Below are positions 1 through 5,075 of a stretch of 5,854 bases of DNA, in pieces. The notes below the pieces were generated by a model. The model searched no databases, was not told where the DNA came from, and saw only the letters and a list, made by a program, of their open reading frames with translations. The DNA lies in contig CAMLMF010000182.1 in the NCBI GenBank assembly GCA_946480995.1, positions 1 through 5,854 on the forward strand, given 5' to 3'. The stretch is from an uncultured Bdellovibrio sp. (lineage in GTDB: Bacteria; Bdellovibrionota; Bdellovibrionia; Bdellovibrionales; Bdellovibrionaceae). Every line of letters starts with the position of its first letter. The stretch's first letter is position 1. The position numbers were made by a program, and so were the translations under genes.

Positions 1-174
1 GACCTGATTGATGAGAACACAAAAAATGATTTGAACAAAGACGGTCAAGCAAAGTTGAAGCTCGACATCTTTTTGCGCACACAACTGATGGCGACATCGC
101 CTACGGGTGAAACTGAGAGCTGGGGCTATCGTGCAATGGGTTCGTTCCGCTTACAAATTCCAATCAAAAACTAA
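1..174 (+). CDS. C-terminal end of an unidentified protein (partial at left edge)
   Basis: Frame 1 is open from the first base to a TAA at 172-174 and gives 57 residues. The start lies outside the window. The segment begins with a polar, Asp/Asn/Lys-rich stretch (DLIDENTKNDLNKDGQ) and then alternates hydrophobic and polar residues (LKLDIFLRTQLMA, then SFRLQIPIKN at the end). This is the pattern expected for beta strands of a soluble or envelope protein. There is no cysteine and no membrane helix. I do not recognise the family. That it is coding is supported by the uninterrupted frame, the protein-like composition and a hairpin just after the stop. The next gene is convergent, so the two are not co-transcribed. 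Confidence 0.6.
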   Translation, partial: DLIDENTKNDLNKDGQAKLKLDIFLRTQLMATSPTGETESWGYRAMGSFRLQIPIKN

Positions 175-179
175 GAGAA

Positions 180-195
180 GCTCCTCATCAGGAGC
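180..195. terminator. Short bidirectional hairpin between convergent genes
   Basis: GCTCCT (180-185), loop CATC and AGGAGC (190-195) form a perfect 6-bp stem in the 36-nt gap between the TAA at 172-174 and the minus-strand TAA at 213-211. Read on the minus strand, the stem is followed by a T-rich stretch (TTCTCTTAGTTTTT), so it probably serves the nitroreductase transcript better than the + strand gene. The stem is short, so termination is an inference. Confidence 0.5.
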
Positions 196-210
196 CGCAT
201 GAAAAACTTC

Positions 211-909
211 TTAGACTTCGTGAATAACCAACTTTGAATCTACTCGATACTGCGGACCAAAAATTCCCGCAGTATCAATATCCCCGACTCCGATAACCAT
301 CACGACATGGGATTTCGAATTCAATTTTAAAATGCGCTTCACGCGCTTTTCATCAAATCCTTCCATCGGACAGCTCCCATACCCTTGCGCCGTGATCGCC
401 AACATAAAGTTTTCACAGGCTAAGGCCGCTGACTTTGTGACAATTTCAAAGAGGTCTGACTTAAACACCGGCTTACGCAGAATGGGTTTAAAGAGGCCCA
501 CAGTATTAAAGATCAAATATTTGATCGCCGCTAAGATTCCCAAAGGATCTTGAGTATACAGAAAAGGTATCAATTTAAAGTAATAATTCTGAACCAGCTT
601 AGGTACAGCTTCCCTCTTTTGCATATCTTGAATCAGCAAGTCGCGGTTTCTGCTCCAGGTGTCTAACCGTGACACGGCGACAATCAGATGATTGGCAGTT
701 CTTGCCGTACCTTGAAAAAGACAGGCCTCAATAAGCTTTGCTTTTTTTTCTGGGGACTTAACCCAATAAAACTCCCAGCACTGAAGATTAGACGAGTTGG
801 GAGCTTTCAGGGCGGCATCAAGAGCCTTATGAATGACTTCGTCAGGAACTGGGTTTTGCGTAAATCTGCGAACACTGCGGCGGGAGTTTATAACATCAAA
901 AAAATTCAT
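211..909 (-). CDS. Nitroreductase-family FMN oxidoreductase
   Basis: The 232-residue protein has the landmarks of the nitroreductase superfamily, flavoenzymes that usually work as dimers with FMN and use NAD(P)H to reduce nitro compounds, quinones or related substrates. The N-terminus has the phosphate-binding RRSVRRF (residues 10-16). The FMN-contacting loop APNSSNLQCWEF is at 36-47, CPMEGF at 180-185 and the core strand VMVIGVGD at 203-210. There is no signal peptide, so it is cytoplasmic. Residues about 85-155 are longer and more hydrophobic than in small family members, notably 112-142 (IPFLYTQ then GILAAIKYLIF), and probably form the substrate-capping region. The ATG at 909 matches the family N-terminus, although no good ribosome site is visible. 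It lies 45 nt after the chemoreceptor gene on the same strand, so co-transcription is likely. The true substrate cannot be told from sequence. Confidence 0.88.
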   Translation of the reverse strand: MNFFDVINSRRSVRRFTQNPVPDEVIHKALDAALKAPNSSNLQCWEFYWVKSPEKKAKLIEACLFQGTARTANHLIVAVSRLDTWSRNRDLLIQDMQKREAVPKLVQNYYFKLIPFLYTQDPLGILAAIKYLIFNTVGLFKPILRKPVFKSDLFEIVTKSAALACENFMLAITAQGYGSCPMEGFDEKRVKRILKLNSKSHVVMVIGVGDIDTAGIFGPQYRVDSKLVIHEV

Positions 910-954
910 AAATTATTTTCTAACTACTCTCGCCCCAGAGTCAAAGCATAATAC

Positions 955-2466
955 CTAAGCAACGGAATCCAGCGGCACTAACTCACGAGCCGCACTTTTT
1001 CTTACAGAAGAGCCCCTCACTTGCACAGATTGGACAGAGCTCCCTGCACCACGAACGACTTGCACCAAAGTTTGAATCGCAGTCGAAAGGCTTTCGGCCT
1101 GGGCCGATAACTCTTCCGCAGAAGCTGCGGCTTCTTCAGAAGAGGCCGCATTGACTTGAGTCACCTGGTCCAACTGATTCATGGCCTTACCAATTTGCGT
1201 GATACCGTTGGCCTGTTCACTGCTGGCAGTTGAAATTTCCTGATTCAGTTGCGACATTTTTGTGACGGACTCTAAGATTTCAGTTAAGACAGCACCGCTG
1301 CGTTCAACTTGCGAGCTGCCCTCGGCAATGCGGTCCACACTCGATTTAATTAGTTCCGAAATGTCTTTCGCCGCCACCGAGCTTCTTTGTGCTAACGTGC
1401 GAACGGCGTCCGCAACAACGGCAAAGCCTTTCCCCTGCTCCCCGGCACGCGCAGCTTCAACAGAGGCATTCAAAGCCAACAAGTTGGTTTGAAAAGCAAT
1501 ATCGTCAATGACATTGATAATATCCGCGATTTTCTTCGAATCACTAGAAATAGCACTCATGGAAATAATCAGCGTCTTCATTTCCGTTTCACCACGCCCC
1601 ACAGTGGCGTTCGTCTGACCTGAAAGGCTGGCCGCATGGGAAGCATTGTCTGCATTGACCTTGACCATAGAAGACAGCTCTTCAATTGTTGCCACCGTTT
1701 CTTCCAAGGAAGAAGCCTGTTCTGTCGTCGCTTCAGAAAGCTGCACAGAGGCAGAAGCAATTTGCTGAGACGCCGCAGAAACCTGCGCTGAAGACGACGA
1801 AAGCACCTCAATAATTTCACTGATGGATTTCCCAAGGGATCTTAAAATAACAGTTCCAACACCAAGCCCCAGCAGAATCGTGAAAAGACTGACGCCGATC
1901 ATCTGCACTTTTGCACTCTGATAATCTTCAGCAGCCAACTGAGCTTCCTTCGACATCCGCTCTTCATTTCTTTCGACCGTGCTGTTAATAAGATCTTCAC
2001 TGACCGTGCGGACATTTTGCCCTGTGGTTTCACTTTGCATCCTCGCCTTATCACGATTTCCAGAGCTTATAAATTCTCTGACATCATTCGTATTGCTCCA
2101 CCACTGACCATAAGAAGCTTTAAATTTATCAAGCTCGTCTTTCCCCACTTCTGAAGAAATCTTGTAAAGTTCGTCGACCTTACTAAGAATTTCTTGATGG
2201 CGTTTTTCCATGAGGGCCGAAATTTTCTGAGTTTTCTCTGGGTTTTCTTCAAGCAAATAGCTTTTCTCATTCATCAGTTGTAAATAAAATACCGAACGAA
2301 TGTCCTTGATCATTGATATACGTGCCGACTTTTCAGTGATCACACTTTTTAAGACATCGTTTATGTGGCCCATACGGCTTAGTCCCAACACAGTAATCAC
2401 GCAGGATCCTGTGCTCAGCAAAATCATTACAAAATACATTTTAAAACTAAGACTTCTATTTTTCAT
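955..2466 (-). CDS. Methyl-accepting chemotaxis protein (transmembrane chemoreceptor without an obvious HAMP domain)
   Basis: Numbered from the ATG at 2466 (503 residues), the layout is a short cytoplasmic start, TM1 at about 10-30, a helical periplasmic sensor at about 31-186 that resembles the four-helix-bundle class, TM2 at about 189-209, then a long coiled coil. The hairpin tip at 323-357 is the highly conserved CheA/CheW-binding site, with [20 protein letters not shown] and then [17 protein letters not shown]. Likely methylation segments are [10 protein letters not shown] (248-257) and [12 protein letters not shown] (442-453). Relative to Tsr, the roughly 50-residue HAMP linker is missing: only about 25 residues separate TM2 from the methylation helix. 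The tail lacks an NWETF-like CheR/CheB docking pentapeptide. An in-frame GTG at 2478 is possible, but its GTGGAG supplies the ribosome site for the ATG, so ATG is preferred. The ligand is unknown. Confidence 0.95.
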   Translation of the reverse strand: MKNRSLSFKMYFVMILLSTGSCVITVLGLSRMGHINDVLKSVITEKSARISMIKDIRSVFYLQLMNEKSYLLEENPEKTQKISALMEKRHQEILSKVDELYKISSEVGKDELDKFKASYGQWWSNTNDVREFISSGNRDKARMQSETTGQNVRTVSEDLINSTVERNEERMSKEAQLAAEDYQSAKVQMIGVSLFTILLGLGVGTVILRSLGKSISEIIEVLSSSSAQVSAASQQIASASVQLSEATTEQASSLEETVATIEELSSMVKVNADNASHAASLSGQTNATVGRGETEMKTLIISMSAISSDSKKIADIINVIDDIAFQTNLLALNASVEAARAGEQGKGFAVVADAVRTLAQRSSVAAKDISELIKSSVDRIAEGSSQVERSGAVLTEILESVTKMSQLNQEISTASSEQANGITQIGKAMNQLDQVTQVNAASSEEAAASAEELSAQAESLSTAIQTLVQVVRGAGSSVQSVQVRGSSVRKSAARELVPLDSVA

Positions 2467-2472
2467 TGGTTT

Positions 2473-2476
2473 CTCC
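2473..2476 (-). promoter_or_regulatory. Ribosome binding site deciding the chemoreceptor start
   Basis: GGAG on the minus strand (2476-2473) is followed by the 6-nt spacer AAACCA and the ATG at 2466-2464. The upstream GTG at 2478-2476 overlaps this site and has no good ribosome site of its own. This moves the start four codons in from the longest frame, giving MKNRSLSF as the N-terminus just before TM1. Confidence 0.7.
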
Positions 2477-2596
2477 ACGAATGTTTTCTTCGCTCACTTC
2501 TTCGGTGCTTTAGTTGCGAACTCCAATGAATTTTTTTTTATGAGTTGTCTTGTAACTTCAATACCTGGATGTTTACCAAGTTTATTACAACATGAG

Positions 2597-2620
2597 CTGT
2601 CGCCGGCGTGCCGGTGACAG
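2597..2620. repeat. GC-rich 24-nt palindrome (stem-loop) in the chemoreceptor upstream region
   Basis: CTGTCGCCGGC (2597-2607) and GCCGGTGACAG (2610-2620) are inverted copies around GT. As + strand RNA all 11 pairs can form, counting one G-U wobble, though a real loop needs about four bases. As minus strand RNA the same position is a C/A mismatch. It is strongly GC-rich in an AT-rich spacer. No T-tract follows on either strand, so it is not a standard intrinsic terminator. It could be an mRNA-stabilising leader hairpin, an operator or a REP-like element. Confidence 0.6.
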
Positions 2621-2635
2621 TTAAAAGAGGATCAG

Positions 2636-2664
2636 GTTCTATGAAGCTTTATTCTAGAATGCAA
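2636..2664 (-). promoter_or_regulatory. Candidate sigma70-like promoter for the chemoreceptor gene
   Basis: On the minus strand, TTGCAT (2664-2659) and TAGAAC (2641-2636) are separated by 17 bp. The match to consensus is 3/6 and 4/6, so this is weak. Initiation would fall near 2629 and give a leader of about 160 nt with the palindrome at 2597-2620 close to its 5' end. The spacer contains the perfect 10-bp palindrome ATTCTAGAAT (2651-2660). I saw no convincing sigma28 motif. Confidence 0.25.
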
Positions 2665-2683
2665 AATCTCATTTTTCTTACAA

Positions 2684-2698
2684 GCGCTGCGCAAGCGC
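2684..2698. terminator. Small GC hairpin downstream of the hydrolase gene (possible weak terminator)
   Basis: GCGCT (2684-2688) and AGCGC (2694-2698) form a 5-bp stem around GCGCA, 20 nt past the hydrolase stop at 2719. On the minus strand it is followed by TTGTAAG, which lacks a real T-tract. It may stop or stabilise the end of the hydrolase transcript, but the evidence is position and base pairing only. Confidence 0.25.
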
Positions 2699-2718
2699 AA
2701 GTCGATATATTGAGCCTT

Positions 2719-3597
2719 TTAAAATTTTTTTAAAAACTCTAAAACTAAGTCCTTGCGATTGAGCTCATCTGCCACACCAAATCCATGACCCGCATTAGGG
2801 AAATAGTGAATGTCCGCCTTTTTTCCAGCGGCAATTAAAGATTGCTCAATACGACGAGTTTGCTCCACAGGCCAGATCTCATCTTTTTCTCCCACCGTAA
2901 TTAAAATGGGGCCATTGTATTTTTCTATCTCAATTCGTTTCTGTGCCGGGATAGGAGCTCCATTAAGTTGCCATGCGCTGTTGGGGCCATAGACAAGCTT
3001 AAGATCATCTTCACCGCATAGAGGATTCCATACAATTCCAGTGTAAGGAGGCTCATAGATGCATTTGCCTTGCCCCAGGGTGCACAACCAACAAAGTGGG
3101 TTTTGCCAACTCCAATTAAACGGAACATTGTAAGTATCACTAGGGGTGTGCGCAATGACACCATCAACAACGACATTCATTTCAGACGCCAGACTGCCAA
3201 GAATTAGCGCTAGCTCCCCACCACGAGACACTCCATAAACAACAACTTTGCCGTTACTGGTCGTTAAAGTTCGAAGCCATTGAATTGCATCAAAGATTTT
3301 AACTAGCTCGACATTTTTTAAAGTCTGTCTTGGCTCATTGATGTCGCGGCTGCAATCGAAATAACAATATGTCATGACTGTAAAGCCTTGGGTTGCCAAC
3401 GTCGATGCCTCGATATTGCCGTAATACTCAGAACCGCCCTCACTGCCGTGCAGCCTCAAAATGGCCGTCTTTTTATCCTTGCTGTTCGCGGTGTATACCG
3501 CCGAACCAGAAAATGGATTTTTAAGCGTAATAACTGGATAAGCAAAAGCTGAGGGACAGATCGCTAGGATTAAGCTAAGAAATAAAAGAGTCTTCAT
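2719..3597 (-). CDS. Secreted alpha/beta hydrolase, BAAT/dienelactone-hydrolase-like
   Basis: From the ATG at 3597 the 292-residue precursor has a Sec signal peptide (MKTLLFLSLILAICPSAFA, probable cut before YPV). The mature part shows the alpha/beta hydrolase plan: oxyanion-strand LRLHGSEGG at 48-56, nucleophile elbow GVSRG with Ser124, acid GEKDEIWP with Asp239, and NAGHGFG with His271. The elbow context (GVSRGGELALILGS) is close to bile-acid-CoA:amino-acid N-acyltransferase/acyl-CoA thioesterase C-terminal domains. Export makes an ester or amide substrate more plausible than a CoA thioester. Six cysteines (78, 82, 169, 172, 179, 194) remain after cleavage. Four of them sit in an insert between Ser and Asp, which suggests a disulfide-braced lid. 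In-frame GTG 3627 and ATG 3621 would only lengthen the n-region, and ribosome sites are poor for all three starts. It is divergent from the gene at 3939. Confidence 0.85.
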   Translation of the reverse strand: MKTLLFLSLILAICPSAFAYPVITLKNPFSGSAVYTANSKDKKTAILRLHGSEGGSEYYGNIEASTLATQGFTVMTYCYFDCSRDINEPRQTLKNVELVKIFDAIQWLRTLTTSNGKVVVYGVSRGGELALILGSLASEMNVVVDGVIAHTPSDTYNVPFNWSWQNPLCWLCTLGQGKCIYEPPYTGIVWNPLCGEDDLKLVYGPNSAWQLNGAPIPAQKRIEIEKYNGPILITVGEKDEIWPVEQTRRIEQSLIAAGKKADIHYFPNAGHGFGVADELNRKDLVLEFLKKF

Positions 3598-3642
3598 GGG
3601 CCTTAGATATCTCAAAGCCATAGCCACTTCAACGATACTTAA

Positions 3643-3672
3643 ACCAGCCTTTATTTTTTTCGCAAGGCTGGT
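3643..3672. repeat. 9-bp inverted repeat just upstream of the hydrolase gene
   Basis: ACCAGCCTT (3643-3651) and AAGGCTGGT (3664-3672) are perfect inverted copies with a 12-nt T-rich spacer. The half-site centres are 21 bp apart, about two helical turns, which suits a dimeric DNA-binding protein. In RNA it would form a 9-bp hairpin ending 45 nt before the preferred ATG at 3597. It could be an operator or a leader hairpin. No regulator gene is in the window. Confidence 0.5.
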
Positions 3673-3720
3673 AGGCGCTCAATGTGTATCAATCTGAGAC
3701 AAGGCCTCATAACAAGAATT

Positions 3721-3742
3721 TTAACGGCTAAATAGGCGTTAA
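3721..3742. repeat. TTAACG/CGTTAA inverted repeat
   Basis: TTAACG (3721-3726) and CGTTAA (3737-3742) are perfect 6-bp arms with a 10-nt spacer near the middle of the divergent region. A third TTAAC follows at 3748-3752. The cluster could be a regulator binding site, but six-base arms in AT-rich DNA can arise by chance. Confidence 0.25.
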
Positions 3743-3894
3743 TCCCCTTAACAGATGAGTGCCGCGAAAAGACACTGATCGGCAGTCCTTGTATTAAATA
3801 ACATTTACCTGATTAAGACCTGGATTGCTCTTTGCAACACCTCTATTTTGAAATGTTGATCCATTTGTCCGCTGGGAAGCCCTTTTAAATAACC

Positions 3895-3900
3895 TAAAAT
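3895..3900 (+). promoter_or_regulatory. Candidate -10 element for the four-cysteine protein gene
   Basis: TAAAAT matches 5/6 of the sigma70 -10 consensus and would place the start of transcription near 3907, with a leader of about 32 nt. No good -35 hexamer sits 16-18 bp upstream, so this is weak and could depend on an activator. Confidence 0.25.
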
Positions 3901-3927
3901 GGCATCAACGACTAAAAACCTTACTCG

Positions 3928-3931
3928 GGAG
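3928..3931 (+). promoter_or_regulatory. Ribosome binding site for the gene at 3939
   Basis: GGAG with a 7-nt spacer before the ATG supports that start. It lies inside a small inverted repeat, ACTCGGGAGT (3923-3932), too short to claim as a regulatory structure. Confidence 0.65.
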
Positions 3932-3938
3932 TCTAAAT

Positions 3939-4433
3939 ATGAAATATTCACTTCTCGTCGTACTTCTTTTTCCTGCAACACTCTTTGCCAGAACCATAGA
4001 GGTCAACGAGGATCAGGCCGCGGCCTTGGCTTCATGTAAGGGGAAAACGATATCTAACTTCTGTTACAATTCCACTGACTGTGAAAATGCGCGAATTCTT
4101 AAACGTCAGGCAATTGATATTTTCAAAGATGGTGCTGATATGAAAATCAACCCACTTGAGCCAATTTTGGATTCTTACGAAAGAAGACATATCGCTAGAC
4201 ACGGAGTTGCGCCTAGAGCCTCTGATTACCCAGCGGCAAGGCCATCTCAGGTTATTTACTACGCAGAATCAGAACGCTTATGCGCAGAATTAGTGGCCAA
4301 AGCTGTATCTATGGTTTCTGAAGAGTATCAAATTCCTGCAGCGGGCGGGACAACGGTGACTGCGCGCCGTGCAAATAAAGTTTATACTGCAGCACCAGGT
4401 GCCATTGAATTTTGGTGGTCACACTTAAAATAA
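3939..4433 (+). CDS. Small secreted protein of unknown function with four cysteines
   Basis: The 164-residue product starts with a clear Sec signal peptide (MKYSLLVVLLFPATLFA, cut before RTIEVN), so the mature protein of about 147 residues is periplasmic or exported. Cysteines at 33, 42 and 48 are clustered (CKGKTISNFC then STDC), with a fourth at 115 in SERLCAEL. The even count suits two disulfides. The middle is charged, with a possible helix around 77-90 (DSYERRHIARHG), and the end is aromatic (EFWWSHLK). There is no lipobox and no catalytic motif that I know. A good ribosome site supports the start. It is divergent from the hydrolase and convergent with the next small secreted protein, so it is probably a single-gene unit. 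I do not recognise the family. Confidence 0.8.
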   Translation: MKYSLLVVLLFPATLFARTIEVNEDQAAALASCKGKTISNFCYNSTDCENARILKRQAIDIFKDGADMKINPLEPILDSYERRHIARHGVAPRASDYPAARPSQVIYYAESERLCAELVAKAVSMVSEEYQIPAAGGTTVTARRANKVYTAAPGAIEFWWSHLK

Positions 4434-4446
4434 ACGGAAAGCTTAT

Positions 4447-4471
4447 GGAGACTCTGACGACCAGAGTCTCC
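4447..4471. terminator. Strong bidirectional stem-loop between convergent genes
   Basis: GGAGACTCTG (4447-4456), loop ACGAC and CAGAGTCTCC (4462-4471) make a perfect 10-bp stem in the 48-nt gap between the stops at 4433 and 4482. The sequence after it has only scattered T residues on either strand, so it is a shared terminator or 3'-end stabiliser rather than a textbook hairpin plus T-tract. A second 5-bp stem, GCAGT (4472-4476) with ACTGC (4484-4488), abuts it and covers the stop codon of the minus-strand gene. Confidence 0.7.
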
Positions 4472-4481
4472 GCAGTTAGAT

Positions 4482-4871
4482 TTACTGCAGTAACTCTCCA
4501 GAACATTCGTATTCAAGAACACCAGTCACTGTGCTCGCTTCGATGTTAAATTTTATTCCGACTCTTTTAAGAACGCCTTCAGAAACTCTCGCGGAGCCAG
4601 ATCCGTTCAAGATGAAGTGGGTCGCCGTGCGGGTAAGACCACCTTTTAATTGTTCAGTTGTTGTGAACGTATCCACATTATTCAAATAAAAACGATATGT
4701 CTCTGTTCGCTCTATGTTGTGGTTGTCTAAAAATGAATTCATACATTCTTGAACATCTGCAGTAAGAATAAGCCGGGCGAAATCTACAACGTTTTCCTGT
4801 AATTTAGAGGTTTGAGCTGACGCCATTGAAGATGCCAATAGAATTGCCGCAAGAACGATTTTTGACTTCAT
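4482..4871 (-). CDS. Small secreted protein of unknown function
   Basis: The 129-residue product has a classic Sec signal peptide (MKSKIVLAAILLASSMASAQ, cut at or next to the Gln before TSKLQE), leaving a mature protein of about 109 residues. It appears helical first (LQENVVDFARLILTADVQECMNSF is split here only for description), then has beta-like segments such as YRFYLNNVDTFTT and GVLEYECSGELLQ. There are two cysteines, 43 and 123, which could form a single disulfide joining the start and end of the domain. No known motif is visible. The ATG is supported by GGGAG with a 5-nt spacer. It is convergent with the four-cysteine protein and divergent from the HNH-like gene. I cannot name a family. 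Confidence 0.8.
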   Translation of the reverse strand: MKSKIVLAAILLASSMASAQTSKLQENVVDFARLILTADVQECMNSFLDNHNIERTETYRFYLNNVDTFTTTEQLKGGLTRTATHFILNGSGSARVSEGVLKRVGIKFNIEASTVTGVLEYECSGELLQ

Positions 4872-4876
4872 ATTTG

Positions 4877-4881
4877 CTCCC
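4877..4881 (-). promoter_or_regulatory. Ribosome binding site for the gene starting at 4871
   Basis: GGGAG on the minus strand (4881-4877) is followed by the 5-nt spacer CAAAT and ATG at 4871-4869, which confirms the start directly before the signal peptide. Confidence 0.65.
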
Positions 4882-4907
4882 TAATATTTTATGTGTTCGC
4901 AAGCCAA

Positions 4908-4935
4908 GATATAAGAAATATGACGAATTTTCCAA
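4908..4935 (-). promoter_or_regulatory. Candidate sigma70-like promoter for the small secreted protein gene
   Basis: On the minus strand TTGGAA (4935-4930) and TATATC (4913-4908) are 16 bp apart, each matching 4/6 of consensus. Transcription would begin near 4901 and give a leader of about 30 nt with the GGGAG site in it. The arrangement is plausible but not diagnostic. Confidence 0.35.
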
Positions 4936-4957
4936 CGCGAACAAATGCGATGTAAAA

Positions 4958-5071
4958 ATGACCGGTCTAAAAGTCAATAAACGAAGGAGTCCCGGGGATA
5001 AGCCCTACTTGTTGCTAAGGGACAATTCCTCCGCAGAAGTTGGCAGTCCCTGCGGCTTGTGTTACTTCTAA
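4958..5071 (+). CDS. Possible 37-codon upstream frame (leader peptide candidate) before the HNH-like gene
   Basis: ATG at 4958 opens a frame that ends with TAA at 5069-5071, leaving only 4 nt before the ATG at 5076. The peptide is basic at first (MTGLKVNKRRSPGDKP), then leucine-rich (YLLLRD), and ends GSPCGLCYF with a CxxC. No ribosome site precedes it, and the frame is open further upstream, so it may be chance. What makes it worth recording is that the downstream gene has no ribosome site of its own, so translation running through this frame could deliver ribosomes to it. The frame also spans all the RNA pairings listed at 4985-5055. Confidence 0.2.
   Translation: MTGLKVNKRRSPGDKPYLLLRDNSSAEVGSPCGLCYF
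4985..5055 (+). promoter_or_regulatory. Structured leader with alternative pairings upstream of the HNH-like gene
   Basis: GTCCC occurs twice (4989-4993 and 5046-5050), and each copy can pair with the single GGGAC at 5019-5023. The first pairing is extended by AGGA (4985-4988) with TCCT (5027-5030) across a 3-nt bulge. The second excludes it. CCGCAG (5031-5036) with CTGCGG (5050-5055) is a perfect 6-bp stem compatible with the first pairing but not the second. Such either/or geometry is typical of attenuators and riboswitch-like leaders. No known riboswitch class is recognised, and regulation is inferred. Confidence 0.35.
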
Positions 5072-5075
5072 GCAA

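Larger units (their letters stand above)
3598..3938. other. Divergent intergenic region between the hydrolase and the four-cysteine protein
   Basis: This stretch separates two divergent genes and so must hold both promoters. I see two inverted repeats (3643-3672 and 3721-3742, listed separately), a TAAAAT -10-like hexamer at 3895-3900 and a good ribosome site at 3928-3931. I find no convincing sigma70 pair for the hydrolase and no reading frame that looks like a gene. Confidence 0.5.

Noticed and set aside
916..944. TTGACT (944-939) as a promoter for the nitroreductase gene.
   Set aside because: The best -10 partner (TAGAAA at 922-917) is poor and would place the transcript start at the ATG itself; co-transcription with the receptor gene is simpler.
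1390..1400. Ala in place of the common Glu in the VVADxVR segment of the receptor tip (residue 354 from the ATG).
   Set aside because: I believe some receptor groups carry Ala here, and every other tip residue is standard, so it is probably lineage variation rather than loss of function.
1262..1835. Additional open frames on both strands inside the chemoreceptor coding region.
   Set aside because: The receptor frame has unmistakable MCP signalling motifs across this stretch; the others are frame shadows with atypical composition.
2300..2617. A 105-codon + strand frame overlapping the start of the chemoreceptor and its leader.
   Set aside because: It runs antisense to the receptor's TM1 and sensor region, has no ribosome site or family features, and its hydrophobic runs mirror the opposite strand.
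3559..3600. Possible lipobox (LAIC) in the hydrolase signal peptide.
   Set aside because: Ile before Cys does not fit a lipobox, and AFA further on is a good signal peptidase I site.
4985..5055. tRNA or known riboswitch in the leader before the HNH-like gene.
   Set aside because: No cloverleaf or T-loop motif is present, and no conserved core of c-di-GMP or other common riboswitch classes is recognisable.
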